64,000 nucleotides of DNA from Pseudochrobactrum sp. sp1633 (GCF_030376605.1 NZ_JARRAE010000002.1:124001-188000); one strand, 5' to 3'; shown: positions 20,493-29,272, counted from the stretch's first letter. The notes: generated by a model not told the origin, from the letters alone. Numbers and translations are program-made.

Positions 20493-20900
20493 ATGCACTG
20501 TTATTTCTTATGCTTTGGTCGCAAAAAAGGCTTGAATGTAAAAGCCCCGATGCGGGAAATATATTTTAACTTATTGAAATTTCATATTTAATATTGCTGT
20601 GGTTTAAATACGCTCTCTTCAGCGGATTCTCGCGGGTTTATTCACGTTATCTAGAGATAGGAATTCTTGCGTGACTGGTGTACCTTGAGCGGAATGCCGC
20701 AAATCAGGTGTTAATGACGGCGAATTGGGTTCTTTTTTAAATTTTTATTTATGAGTGAAATCAATGCGTTATGAGATTGATGCGTGAAAAGTGTGAGTAG
20801 AATCGCGAATTTGACTTGAGTATCTGTTGAATGGGCAGTAGATCACTGCACCTCCCGGTTACGGAGATGAATACTCCGCATGAGAGAAGGAATGGAGAAA
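20493..20900. other. AT-rich leader region of ptsN
   Basis: About 400 bp without a gene. It is AT-rich and includes a small hairpin CGGAG/CTCCG (20862-20878) close to the ptsN start. A promoter for ptsN must lie here, but I cannot name its sigma factor. Confidence 0.4.
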
Positions 20901-21365
20901 ATGGATCTTAGCGATCTGATTCAGCCAGGGGCGATTATCCCTTCGCTGAAGGCAAGCTCCAAGAAGCAATTACTGCAAATCTTGGCTGAAAAAGCTGCCG
21001 AACTCACAGGTCTTTCTGAGCGTGAAGTTTTTGAAACTGTGACTCAGCGTGAGCGTCTGGGGTCTACCGGTGTCGGCAACGGCATCGCAATTCCGCATGG
21101 AAAACTGCCGAATATTAATAAGATTACCGGTGTTTTTGCGCGTCTTGAGCAGCCTGTTGATTTTGAGGCGCTGGATGATCAGCCGGTCGATCTGGTGTTT
21201 CTGCTGCTCGCTCCTGAAAATGCAGGGGCAGATCATTTGAAGGCTCTGTCACGCATTGCGCGTTTGCTGCGCGATCCGGATATGGTTGCCAAATTGCGTG
21301 GTACGGTTGATGCGCAGGCATTGCATTCATTTTTGATTGCGCCGCCTGCATCCAATGCGGCCTGA
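20901..21365 (+). CDS. ptsN: PTS IIA-like nitrogen-regulatory protein PtsN (EIIA-Ntr)
   Basis: Phosphoryl-accepting regulator of the nitrogen-related PTS; in relatives it affects potassium transport, carbon storage and cell-envelope stress. The 154 residues beginning MDLSDLIQPGAIIPSLKASS match the usual length. The phosphorylated histidine is His66 in GNGIAIPHGKL. I chose the ATG at 20901 because AAGGA lies 9 bases before it; ATGs at 20880 and 20892 are in frame but less well placed. It is usually linked to rpoN, which is absent here. Confidence 0.94.
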   Translation: MDLSDLIQPGAIIPSLKASSKKQLLQILAEKAAELTGLSEREVFETVTQRERLGSTGVGNGIAIPHGKLPNINKITGVFARLEQPVDFEALDDQPVDLVFLLLAPENAGADHLKALSRIARLLRDPDMVAKLRGTVDAQALHSFLIAPPASNAA

Positions 21366-21452
21366 AAAGCTGCTGAGATAAAGAGAGAAGGCGGTTGACA
21401 GTTTTGTCAGGCAGGCCGTTCTGTTTCTTTCTGAAAAGCAGTGTTGAAATAT

Positions 21453-21491
21453 AAAAAATGCCGCGCATGCTCAGCAGCGCGGCATTTTTTT
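21453..21491 (+). terminator. Terminator after ptsN
   Basis: AATGCCGCGC and GCGCGGCATT pair around a 10-base loop, with A-run before and T7 after. It lies about 90 bp beyond the ptsN stop and is effectively bidirectional. Confidence 0.88.
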
Positions 21492-21549
21492 GAGGTCCCT
21501 TTTATAGGATCAATGGCTTGAGCAGCTTTGAAGCGCTTTAAGAAACACT

Positions 21550-21578
21550 AAACCCGCCTGCGCGCTGCAGGCGGGTTT
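21550..21578 (-). terminator. Terminator after the DUF1150 gene
   Basis: AAACCCGCCTGC and GCAGGCGGGTTT pair around a short loop, about 30 bp after the DUF1150 stop on the minus strand. A T-rich stretch follows on that strand. Confidence 0.75.
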
Positions 21579-21606
21579 GCAGGGGATTAGCTTATAAACT
21601 CAAGGC

Positions 21607-21858
21607 TTAATGCAGCATGACTGTGTGCAGTTCATGCTCGTGAGCGCCAGCCAATGCTGTTGCGCGTACGTCAGAAAGCATGATCGGGGTGCCGCTGGCA
21701 CCAAAGAGAGCCCAGAGTTCCATGCCCGGCGCCATTGGTGGTAAAGCAGGGAAGCGCCGTGACAAATCTTCGGAGCGAACTTTGCGCAAGTAAGCGATTT
21801 CACCTTCGCCAAGATGGGCAAATTCGAATTCTGTAAAAATGTGTTTGTCAGCAGTCAT
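21607..21858 (-). CDS. DUF1150 family protein
   Basis: A small protein of 83 residues starting MTADKHIFTEFEFAHLGEGE, with the DUF1150 pattern IAYLRKVRSEDL and APGMELWALFGASGTPIMLSD. No function is known for this family. The ATG at 21858 has AGGAGG 7 bases upstream, better than an upstream in-frame start. It lies 144 bp downstream of hsp20 on the same strand; the hsp20-DUF1150 pairing is common in Hyphomicrobiales and suggests a stress role. Confidence 0.88.
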   Translation of the reverse strand: MTADKHIFTEFEFAHLGEGEIAYLRKVRSEDLSRRFPALPPMAPGMELWALFGASGTPIMLSDVRATALAGAHEHELHTVMLH

Positions 21859-22002
21859 TTTAGGCCTCCTGTCTTGGCAGCTCAAAATTGACGCTGCCTG
21901 TCGAGAGCATTTGCAATTGCACCTATCAGCAGATAGTGCTGCAATTACGGAACTGATTATAACGACGAACCCTTTACAGTTCTTTTATAATCGTAAGAAC
22001 GG

Positions 22003-22443
22003 TCACTCTTTCACGTTTATACTAATACGTTTGACGAGGCGTTCTGGTTCCGGTCTGTCGAGATCAATCGATAATAAACCGTTTTTAAGCTCGGCAGCCA
22101 CAACCCGCATACCATCCGCAAGAACAAAAACGCGCTGAAACTGGCGTGCGGCAATCCCGCGATGGAGATATTCGCGCTCTGCTTCATCATTCTGCCGGCC
22201 GCGGATGACCAACTGATTGTCTTCGGTGGTGACTTCAAGATCATCATCAGAAAAACCGGCGACAGCAAGTGTGATGCGTAGTTTTTCCGGAACGGGCTGT
22301 TCCTGATCTTTTGCAGCGCTGCGTAATCTTTCGATATTGTAAGGCGGATAGCCGTCACCGGATTTGGCAATCCGTTCCAGCGTTTTTTCCATCGTATCGA
22401 AACCCAGCAGCAAAGGGCTGGAAAAAGGTGTAATTCTGGTCAT
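22003..22443 (-). CDS. Small heat shock protein, Hsp20/alpha-crystallin family
   Basis: ATP-independent holdase chaperone. The 146 residues contain an IbpA-type alpha-crystallin domain (about 45-135): LRITLAVAGFSDDDLEVTTEDNQLVIRGR, then EREYLHRGIAARQFQRVFVLADGM and ELKNGLLSIDLDRPEPE, with a C-terminal I-x-I/V-like SINV. Upstream there are a good heat-shock (RpoH) promoter match and a hairpin that can mask the ribosome site. DUF1150 follows. Confidence 0.95.
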   Translation of the reverse strand: MTRITPFSSPLLLGFDTMEKTLERIAKSGDGYPPYNIERLRSAAKDQEQPVPEKLRITLAVAGFSDDDLEVTTEDNQLVIRGRQNDEAEREYLHRGIAARQFQRVFVLADGMRVVAAELKNGLLSIDLDRPEPERLVKRISINVKE

Positions 22444-22480
22444 TGTTCAGTCCTCGGTAAAAGCGACCGTAATATCGAAA
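22444..22480 (-). promoter_or_regulatory. Candidate ROSE-like RNA thermometer in the hsp20 leader
   Basis: In the hsp20 leader RNA, CGGUCGCU (complement of 22462-22469) can pair with AGGACUG (complement of 22448-22454). This uses the ROSE-type pairing of UYGCU with the Shine-Dalgarno AGGA, with one unpaired G. AGGA is 7 bases before the ATG. A competing CGGU/ACCG stem would leave AGGA free. Rhizobial small heat shock genes are the classic hosts of ROSE elements. The rest of the leader is shorter than in described ROSE RNAs. Confidence 0.5.
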
Positions 22481-22503
22481 ACCCGTTCCGGCATTTTCTT
22501 AGT

Positions 22504-22536
22504 CTTTATATGGCTCGGGAAAAGCTCCACTTCAAG
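22504..22536 (-). promoter_or_regulatory. Candidate RpoH (sigma-32) promoter of hsp20
   Basis: Read on the minus strand: CTTGAA (-35), 17 bases, CCATATAA (-10). This is very close to the alphaproteobacterial heat-shock promoter pattern. Transcription would start about 55-60 bases before the hsp20 ATG. Confidence 0.65.
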
Positions 22537-22659
22537 AGGAACAGCTGATATGTGCGTTATCACTTACGATTCGTGCTGAAAATAATTTCACTACATTTAT
22601 AGTGCGCCTGAATTCTCACTATTCAGTGTGCAGATTTTTCGATGAAAGGGATGGCTTTT

Positions 22660-23595
22660 ATGGCCCGCAAAATCATTATCGACACAGATCCGGGACAGGA
22701 TGATGCATTGGCAATTCTGCTGGCACTGGCAAGTCCGGAGCTGGATGTTCTGGGTATTGTTGCTGTAGCCGGTAATGTGCCGCTGCCGCTGACCCAGAAT
22801 AATTCTTTGAAAATTGCGGAATTGGCCGGAAAGCCTGAAACAAAAGTCTATGCCGGTGCCTGCAAGCCGCTGATCCGTCCGCTTGTCACCGCAGAGGAAG
22901 TGCATGGCCGCACCGGCCTCGATGGTCCTGATCTGCCTGAGCCGGTGATGAAGCTGCACAAACAGCATGGTGTTGATTTCATCGCTGAAACTGTGCTGCG
23001 TGAAGAGGCCGGCACGGTTACGCTCTGTGTGCTCGGTCCCCTGACCAATATTGCGCTGGCTTTGAACAAGGCACCGGAAATCGCTTCCCGCATTCAGGAA
23101 ATCGTACTGATGGGCGGCGGGTTCTTTGAAGGCGGCAATATCACGCCGACTGCTGAGTTTAATTTCTATGTCGATCCGGAAGCGGCCAAAGTGGTCTATG
23201 CCTCCGGTGTGCCGATTGTGATGATGCCGCTGGATGTCACCCATAAGGTGCTGACGACGGCAAAACGTATCGAGGCTTTCCGCTCGCTTGGCAATAAGGT
23301 GGGCGATGCCTGCGTGGCAATGCTGGAATTCTACGAGCGCTTTGATGAGGAAAAATACGGTACGGACGGCGGCCCGCTGCATGATCCGAATGTGATCGCG
23401 TATCTGCTGAAGCCGGAACTTTATTCAGGCCGTCATTGCAATGTTGAGATTGAGACCGCGTCTGAGCTTTGCCTTGGCATGTCGGTGATCGACTGGTGGG
23501 GTGTTACCAAGCGCCCGAAAAATGCGATTGTTATGCGTGATGTTGACCATGAAGGTTTCTTCACGCTGTTGACCGAGCGTATCGCAACACTCTAA
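22660..23595 (+). CDS. Nucleoside hydrolase (IunH/RihA family)
   Basis: Splits ribonucleosides into base and ribose. The 311 residues begin MARKIIIDTDPGQDDALAILLAL, the calcium-binding DTDPGxDDA motif, and contain VCVLGPLTNIALAL, LMGGGFFEGGNITPTAEFNFYVDPEAA and GGPLHDPNVIAYLL, all standard. The ATG at 22660 has AAAGGG at about 9-base spacing. It converges with a ribokinase gene across a shared terminator, so ribose released here could be phosphorylated by the neighbour. Confidence 0.93.
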   Translation: MARKIIIDTDPGQDDALAILLALASPELDVLGIVAVAGNVPLPLTQNNSLKIAELAGKPETKVYAGACKPLIRPLVTAEEVHGRTGLDGPDLPEPVMKLHKQHGVDFIAETVLREEAGTVTLCVLGPLTNIALALNKAPEIASRIQEIVLMGGGFFEGGNITPTAEFNFYVDPEAAKVVYASGVPIVMMPLDVTHKVLTTAKRIEAFRSLGNKVGDACVAMLEFYERFDEEKYGTDGGPLHDPNVIAYLLKPELYSGRHCNVEIETASELCLGMSVIDWWGVTKRPKNAIVMRDVDHEGFFTLLTERIATL

Positions 23596-23614
23596 AATAT
23601 AGAAGACTATGAAA

Positions 23615-23647
23615 AAGGCCGGAGATTTCTCCGGCCTTATTTTTTTA
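23615..23647. terminator. Terminator between nucleoside hydrolase and ribokinase genes
   Basis: AAGGCCGGAGA and TCTCCGGCCTT form an 11-bp stem, followed by ATTTTTTT on the plus strand. The A-run before the stem gives a T-run on the other strand too, so it may serve both convergent genes. Confidence 0.9.
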
Positions 23648-24526
23648 CTGAACCTCAGCGGCGTAAGGAATGGAAGGCTGTGCACCGGCTTTCAGGCAGG
23701 CAAGCGATGCAGCCTTGGCTGCGCGTTGGCAGGCATCACGCAAGGTCAGGCCGCTGTCGAGACCGGCTGCGAGATAGCCGCAGAATGTGTCTCCCGCGCC
23801 AACCGTGTCCACCGGTTTGATTGCCAGAGCTGGCAGGCTGTAATGCTCATCCGGCGTTGCAACCATCACACCTTCAGCACCTAGCGTCACAATAACTGTG
23901 CGGCCATAATGCTCCGCAAAATCAATCATTTTCGCTTTACGGTCTGCACCGTTCAGCTCCAGCTGAATGCTCGCCAGATCAAACTCTGTTTCATTGGCAA
24001 CGATAATATCAGCACGCGGCAGCAGGCTTGCGGCATCATCGCGCCAAGGCGCGGTGTTGAGAATGCAGGTCGTGTCACTGGTTTCAGATGTGGCAATGGC
24101 TTTTTCCAGTGCAGGCAGCGGAACCTCCATTTGCAGCAGCAGAAAGCCGCCATCCAGATCAGCGACGTTCACATCATCTTCTGTGACCAGCCCGTTGGCA
24201 CCCGGAATAACGATGATAGTATTCTCACCGCTGTCTTCAACCGTGATCAGCGCAATGCCGGTTGCATCACCGCGTGTGGCAACGCGCGTCAGATCAACAC
24301 CCTCTGCACGCAGCAGAGCAACGGCCTGCGGCGCAAAAGCATCGCTGCCGACAGCGCCAACCATGCGCACCGGCACACCGGCGCGTGCTGCGGCCAGCGC
24401 CTGATTGGCACCTTTGCCGCCAGCAGCTGTAGAGAAATCTCTGCCTGTGAGTGTTTCACCGGGCTCCGGCAGCTTCGGGCTGCGGGCGATGAGGTCAAAA
24501 TTAATCGAGCCGATAATCGTAATCAT
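23645..24526 (-). CDS. rbsK: Ribokinase (PfkB family)
   Basis: Phosphorylates ribose to ribose 5-phosphate. The 293 residues show ribokinase motifs: GSINFDLIARSPKLPEPGET, the substrate loop TAAGGKGANQALAAARAG, GIALITVEDSGENTIIVIPGAN, and the anion hole/catalytic PVDTVGAGDTFCGYLAAGL with the catalytic Asp. Length is typical. Together with the convergent nucleoside hydrolase it fits a ribonucleoside salvage pair. No rbs transporter genes are nearby. Confidence 0.92.
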   Translation of the reverse strand: MITIIGSINFDLIARSPKLPEPGETLTGRDFSTAAGGKGANQALAAARAGVPVRMVGAVGSDAFAPQAVALLRAEGVDLTRVATRGDATGIALITVEDSGENTIIVIPGANGLVTEDDVNVADLDGGFLLLQMEVPLPALEKAIATSETSDTTCILNTAPWRDDAASLLPRADIIVANETEFDLASIQLELNGADRKAKMIDFAEHYGRTVIVTLGAEGVMVATPDEHYSLPALAIKPVDTVGAGDTFCGYLAAGLDSGLTLRDACQRAAKAASLACLKAGAQPSIPYAAEVQ

Positions 24527-24551
24527 AAAACATCCGGTTTAAAAATGATCG

Positions 24552-25058
24552 TCAGCGGCGGCTGCGGATCAAAGCATTGGAAAAGGCGGTTGCAAAACTT
24601 TCGCGGTCGTCTGGCGGCAAAAATCTGCCGATATCCAAAGTCCTGCCGTCTGTCAGCAACTGCATCTTGGTAATGCCGATATCATCTTTGCGGGTAATGT
24701 GAAACCGTGTGCGGAACGGATTGAACCGGTAAGCGCGGATATGTCCCGAAGCGGAGACCTGCCGGATGAGTAATTGCTCCCGCGACACCGTGATTTCCTC
24801 ACGTTGCCGTGCTGCATAATAATTGACACGGAATGCCAGATAAATCAGGGCAATATCCAGTCCGAACAGACCGACAACCGGCCATGCGCCGATCTGCATA
24901 AAAACCATGCCGATACAGGCCCAGAGCAAGAGCAGGCTTAAGATCATGATCTGAAAACCGCGCGCACTTAAGGAACGGTAGGGCAGTAAGGTCGCTTTGA
25001 AAAACTGTGCGCCATAGGCGTCCGGATCAGCACCGTCCGGATGGTGGGGTGCGTTCAT
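24552..25058 (-). CDS. DUF2244 family membrane protein
   Basis: A 168-residue integral membrane protein with two transmembrane helices (roughly residues 38-80) flanked by the DUF2244 pattern ATLLPYRSLSARGFQIMI and, after them, RVNYYAARQREEITVSREQLLIRQV ... RFLPPDDRESFATAFSNAL. No function is known. The ATG at 25058 is assumed; an in-frame TTG lies two codons earlier. It is divergent from nth with little space between. Confidence 0.85.
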   Translation of the reverse strand: MNAPHHPDGADPDAYGAQFFKATLLPYRSLSARGFQIMILSLLLLWACIGMVFMQIGAWPVVGLFGLDIALIYLAFRVNYYAARQREEITVSREQLLIRQVSASGHIRAYRFNPFRTRFHITRKDDIGITKMQLLTDGRTLDIGRFLPPDDRESFATAFSNALIRSRR

Positions 25059-25161
25059 GGTCAAATCTTTTTATCAATTTTACGAACCGGAACCGATAAA
25101 AGCTCTGGCTGCGGCAAGCTTGCAGATAGGCTTATTGATTTTAGCTTACTATATAAATGCC

Positions 25162-25887
25162 ATGCAGAACAACCAGATCAATATTCCTGTGAAACCTCAG
25201 CGTCGTGTCAGCGGCACGCTTTATACGCCGGCAGAAATCCACGAGATTTTCCGGCGTTTCTCTGTGCAGCGACCGGAGCCGAAAGGCGAGCTTGAGCATG
25301 TGAATACATTCACATTGCTGGTGGCGGTGATGCTGTCGGCACAGGCAACGGATGCAGGCGTGAACAAGGCAACACGGGCTTTGTTCGCCATTGCCGATAC
25401 GCCGCAAAAAATGGTGGATCTGGGTGAAGATGTGGTGGGCGACTATATCCGCACCATCGGTCTTTGGCGCAACAAAGCAAAGAACGCAATTTTACTGTCA
25501 CAGGCGCTGATTGATAATTTCGGCGGTGAGGTGCCGGGCAATCGTGATGCGCTGGTGACTTTGCCGGGGGTAGGGCGAAAAACTGCCAATGTCGTGCTCA
25601 ATATGGCTTTCGGTCAGCCGACAATGGCAGTGGATACGCATATTCTGCGTATTGGTAACCGGATTGGTCTAGCACCCTATAAAACGCCTGATGAGATTGA
25701 AGCCAAACTGGTCAAAATCATTCCGGCAGAATTTATGATGCATGCCCATCACTGGCTGATCCTGCATGGCCGCTATATCTGCAAAGCACGCACACCGGAT
25801 TGTGCCAATTGCGTGATCGCTGATATCTGCAAATCGGCGCAGAAAACCAATGCTATTCCCGCACCACTGGTGCGGATTGAAGATTAA
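25162..25887 (+). CDS. nth: Endonuclease III (DNA glycosylase/AP lyase)
   Basis: Base-excision repair enzyme for oxidised pyrimidines. The protein has the helix-hairpin-helix LPGVGRKTANVVL with the catalytic Lys, the catalytic Asp in AVDTHILRIGNR, and a [4Fe-4S] site CKARTPDCANCVIADIC (C-x6-C-x2-C-x5-C). I start it at the ATG at 25162 (MQNNQINIPV); the frame is open back to 25057, but that would overlap the divergent DUF2244 start. No clear ribosome site supports either, so the start is uncertain. The 3' end overlaps the next, opposite gene by 4 bp. Confidence 0.93.
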   Translation: MQNNQINIPVKPQRRVSGTLYTPAEIHEIFRRFSVQRPEPKGELEHVNTFTLLVAVMLSAQATDAGVNKATRALFAIADTPQKMVDLGEDVVGDYIRTIGLWRNKAKNAILLSQALIDNFGGEVPGNRDALVTLPGVGRKTANVVLNMAFGQPTMAVDTHILRIGNRIGLAPYKTPDEIEAKLVKIIPAEFMMHAHHWLILHGRYICKARTPDCANCVIADICKSAQKTNAIPAPLVRIED

Positions 25888-26522
25888 ACACGGAGCAGAA
25901 GCTGGCGCAGGGCTGCGCTCGGTGCATCAAGTACGCGTTCCTCGTGGCGGATGAGTGCTGCGGCATTTGCCATAGACGTCTGCGCCAGAACGACCAGCTG
26001 GCTGCTGGCATCATGAGCGGCGTTCGCAGTATCTGCGATTGCCCTCTCATAGGCTTTGATCTCACCGGCACGGAATAAATCCCATGCGCCATCAATCAGC
26101 CTGATATCGGGTGCGACCTGCGCCCCGGCAAAGACCTGACGGAACAGCGCTGTCGTCGGCTGCATTGTGGTTGGTGCCGTGCACAACACGGTCACTGACT
26201 GGCCGGTTAGCACGGCCTGTTCGGCCAAAGCGCGGTCAGTTCGTAAAACCGGTTTGGCGAAGAGAGTGCGTGCATTATCCGCTATGGAACCCAGCGTTGA
26301 GCAGGTAATGAGAACGGCATCGGCCTGCGTGATCAGCGCATTCACGATTTGCAGTGTTTTTGTTTCAACCGCCTGCGTAATGCCGCCGTGTTGTTCGGCC
26401 TCATCAAGAAGCTCATTGTGAACCGTATGGCTTAACTGTCCGGCTTTCAACTGCAGACCGGCAGCTGCACGTTCAAAAATATCAATATTGCTGGCGGCCG
26501 TATGCAGGCAGGCGATGCGCAT
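25884..26522 (-). CDS. Aspartate/glutamate racemase-like protein
   Basis: A 212-residue protein resembling the Asp/Glu/hydantoin racemase superfamily: RIACLHTAASNIDIF, VHNELLDEAEQHGG, and the first cysteine motif LITCSTLGSIAD (C74). The second catalytic position has VVLAQTSMANAAAL, with no cysteine. Two-base racemases use two cysteines, so this may not be a classical racemase. Substrate unknown. It is 7 bp downstream of the EI24 gene, probably in one operon with it. Confidence 0.7.
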   Translation of the reverse strand: MRIACLHTAASNIDIFERAAAGLQLKAGQLSHTVHNELLDEAEQHGGITQAVETKTLQIVNALITQADAVLITCSTLGSIADNARTLFAKPVLRTDRALAEQAVLTGQSVTVLCTAPTTMQPTTALFRQVFAGAQVAPDIRLIDGAWDLFRAGEIKAYERAIADTANAAHDASSQLVVLAQTSMANAAALIRHEERVLDAPSAALRQLLLRV

Positions 26523-26529
26523 GTGTTTT

Positions 26530-27252
26530 TCAACCGTGTTGTATGCGTGGAACCGGCTTTTTGCCGCTCAGGGCTTTATGCAGATGCACCATCATGGCAG
26601 CAGCAAATAGCGGCGTCAGCAGGTTAATGAACGGAGTGGCCATAAAACCGGCAATCACCAGACCGCCGAGAAAGACGTTGATCCGGTTTTGCTCGCGGAA
26701 AGCTTTGGCTCCGGCCTCACCGCGATAGCGCATGGCGGCAAATTCAAAGAATTCACGCCCCAGAAGATAACCGTTCACAATGAAAAACGCGATCAGATTA
26801 ACGCCCGGGATCAGCAGCATGAAAAGCGCCAGCAAATTGCCGAGCAGCACGATACATAAAAACTTGAGCGAATAGACGAGCGAGCGGCCAAGAGGGATCG
26901 GCGTGCCTGCGGGTTCATCGCTGTAATCCTCGCGCTCGATAATTTCGGCCACATCATCGAGAAACAGACCTGCAATCAATGCAGTAACCGGCGCGATCAA
27001 AAAGGCGAGCAACAGCGCCAGAACGAAACCGGCTGCAATCGCGGCGAACAGGCCGAGCCAGCTTGTCCAGTCCGGCATGGCAGGTAGCAGATTTTCAAAC
27101 CACGGCCATGCCAGCCAGAAAAAGAACTGGCGCACAAGCGCCCATAAGGCGATCAGGGCAAGCAGTGTCAGGCCGATGGATTTCCATAAAACGGAGCGAA
27201 ATTCCGGCGAGGGCAGGCGTTTAAGTGCGGTAAGCGCAGCGTCAAAAATCAT
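26530..27252 (-). CDS. EI24-domain (CysZ-like) membrane protein
   Basis: A 240-residue inner-membrane protein with several long hydrophobic stretches and the EI24/CysZ signature: MIFDAALTALKRLPSPEFR at the start, then LLAFLIAPVTALIAGLFLDDVAEIIEREDY, and LLIPGVNLIAFFIVNGYLLGREFFEFAAMRY. CysZ of E. coli takes up sulfate; many relatives are only annotated by domain. Sulfate transport is possible given the sulfur genes 10 kb away, but they are not adjacent. Confidence 0.82.
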   Translation of the reverse strand: MIFDAALTALKRLPSPEFRSVLWKSIGLTLLALIALWALVRQFFFWLAWPWFENLLPAMPDWTSWLGLFAAIAAGFVLALLLAFLIAPVTALIAGLFLDDVAEIIEREDYSDEPAGTPIPLGRSLVYSLKFLCIVLLGNLLALFMLLIPGVNLIAFFIVNGYLLGREFFEFAAMRYRGEAGAKAFREQNRINVFLGGLVIAGFMATPFINLLTPLFAAAMMVHLHKALSGKKPVPRIQHG

Positions 27253-27444
27253 CGGGGCTCCGTTTCTGTGTCAGCAGTTAAATAGTCAGCCGGACTGTTC
27301 TGCACAAGATGACCCGCCTGTTATCAAAGGCGTGCTTTAAGAAAAATGAAAATATTTCATCGCTGGAAAAAACAGCAGGCAGCGATTAAAGCTTATACCC
27401 GCAAACAATGCCGGATGCTGTGTTTTGCTGTCCGCAGGCGTTTT

Positions 27445-28464
27445 ATGGGAGTAAAAGCCATTTCTGTCCCTAAATATGATGTATTGTGTATCGGTAATGC
27501 GATTGTCGATATTCTTTCCCGCACAGAAGATGATTTTCTGGTCAATAACGGCATCATCAAAGGTGCTATGAATCTGATCGATAGCGAAAGAGCCGAGCTG
27601 CTTTACAGCCGCAAAGGCCCTGCTATTGAAGCGTCGGGCGGCAGTGCGGGTAATACGGCAGCAGGCATTGCCAGTCTGGGCGGTCGCTCGGCCTATTTTG
27701 GCAAAGTGGCTATGGATCAGCTAGGCAAGATTTTTACGCATGATATTCGTAGTCAGGGTGTGGCGTTTGACACGACACCTTTGCAGGAAGGCGCACCGAC
27801 AGCCCGCTCCATGATTTTTGTGACGCCGGATGGTGAGCGTTCGATGAATACCTATCTCGGCGCCTGCGTTGAGCTGGGCATTGAGGATATTGAGAGCTCT
27901 AAAGTCAGTACGTCCAAAGTTGTTTATTTCGAAGGCTATTTGTGGGACCCGCCGCGCGCCAAAGAGGCAATTTTGCTGGCGGCAAAAATTGCCCATGAGC
28001 ACGGGCGCGAAGTTGCCATGACCCTGTCCGATCCGTTCTGTGTGGACCGGTATCGCGATGAATTTCTTGACCTGATGCGCTCCGGTACCGTCGATATTGT
28101 TTTTGCCAATGAGGCAGAAGTGAAGTCGCTCTATCAGACGTCATCGTTTGAAATGGCGCTTGAGGCACTGCGTGCTGACTGTAAACTTGCCGCTGTTACG
28201 AGATCGGAGCTTGGTTCGATTATTTTGCGCGGGCAGGAGACAGTGGAAGTGGAAGCTATTGAGATTGACGTGCTGGTTGATACAACCGGTGCCGGTGATC
28301 TCTATGCTGCCGGTTTTCTGTTCGGCTATACCAATGCTTACAGTCTGGAAGAAAGCGGTAAATTCGGCTCTCTTGCTGCGGGCATTGTCATCCAGCAAAT
28401 TGGCCCGCGCCCGCAGAATAATCTGAAAGATATTGCGGGTCAGGCCGGGCTTTTGAAAAATTAA
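27445..28464 (+). CDS. Adenosine kinase (PfkB family)
   Basis: PfkB-fold sugar/nucleoside kinase of the adenosine kinase group. It shows VPKYDVLCIGNAIVDILS, the substrate patch GGSAGNTAAGIASLGG, TPDGERSMNTYLGACVEL, and the catalytic VDTTGAGDLYAAGFLFGYTN. About 339 residues from the ATG at 27445; the frame is open 33 codons further up, but that extension is basic and unlike the family. The ribosome site is not clear, so the start is tentative. It may salvage adenosine, complementing the nucleoside hydrolase 5 kb away. Confidence 0.88.
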   Translation: MGVKAISVPKYDVLCIGNAIVDILSRTEDDFLVNNGIIKGAMNLIDSERAELLYSRKGPAIEASGGSAGNTAAGIASLGGRSAYFGKVAMDQLGKIFTHDIRSQGVAFDTTPLQEGAPTARSMIFVTPDGERSMNTYLGACVELGIEDIESSKVSTSKVVYFEGYLWDPPRAKEAILLAAKIAHEHGREVAMTLSDPFCVDRYRDEFLDLMRSGTVDIVFANEAEVKSLYQTSSFEMALEALRADCKLAAVTRSELGSIILRGQETVEVEAIEIDVLVDTTGAGDLYAAGFLFGYTNAYSLEESGKFGSLAAGIVIQQIGPRPQNNLKDIAGQAGLLKN

Positions 28465-28507
28465 AGCGACAGGACGGGTAGCAGGCAATGTTACCCGTCA
28501 CATCATC

Positions 28508-29167
28508 TTATTCAGAGCGCACAATGCCGTCGCGTTTGAGCTCTTCTTCTGTACGTCCGCGCCGCGCTTTGTGCGCAGGTAGCATCCAGCCGTAATACAG
28601 AGCCCCGCCGCGGATCAGAAAAGCGATGCCTGTACCGGCCAGCACAGAAAATGTGATGGGTACACCCAGAGCATTCAGAGCCACGAATGTACAGGAACCG
28701 GCAAGCGCTGCGGAAATATATATTTCACGGCGCATTAAGACTGACGGTTGGCCCGCCACCACATCGCGCAAGACACCGCCCATTGTTGCGGTGAAAACAC
28801 CGGCAACGATGGCAACCCATGCATTGAAACCCAGATGTAGTGCTTTTTCTGCGCCCATCACGCTGAACATTGCCATGCCGATCGCATCAAGCCAGAGCAA
28901 AATACGATAGCGGGATTCAACACGGTGTGCTGTGAAATAGACCAGCACAGCAGCACTGGTGCCGATGAGCAGATAAAGCGGTTCGCGCACCCAGTTGACC
29001 GGCGTATTGCCGAGCATCAGATCACGCAGAGCACCGCCGCCGACTGCGGTCATATTCGCAAGAAAGATGAAGCCGATAATATCCAGACGGCAGCGCGAGG
29101 CTGCCAGCGCTCCGGTTGCGGCAAAGACAAAGACACCGGCATAGTCGATAAAATCGATAAATGTCAC
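28508..29167 (-). CDS. TRIC/UPF0126 family cation channel-like protein
   Basis: A 219-residue membrane protein with about seven hydrophobic helices and the duplicated glycine motif of the family: VGGGALRDLMLGNTPVNWV in the first half and MGGVLRDVVAGQPSVL in the second. Prokaryotic members form trimeric potassium channels. It stands alone, ending close to the adenosine kinase gene on the other strand. The role in this cell is unknown. Confidence 0.9.
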   Translation of the reverse strand: MTFIDFIDYAGVFVFAATGALAASRCRLDIIGFIFLANMTAVGGGALRDLMLGNTPVNWVREPLYLLIGTSAAVLVYFTAHRVESRYRILLWLDAIGMAMFSVMGAEKALHLGFNAWVAIVAGVFTATMGGVLRDVVAGQPSVLMRREIYISAALAGSCTFVALNALGVPITFSVLAGTGIAFLIRGGALYYGWMLPAHKARRGRTEEELKRDGIVRSE

Positions 29168-29272
29168 GTCTTGTCCTCCCGTTTAAAAGCAGATCTTCCC
29201 GGATTGCTTATGTCTGTGTAGCGCAATTTTATGAAAATTCAGTCCAATAAAAAGCGGGTGCCCTAATAAAAA

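Noticed and set aside
22597-23382. 261-residue minus-strand open frame opposite the nucleoside hydrolase
   Set aside because: Shadow of the IunH gene with no protein-like features.
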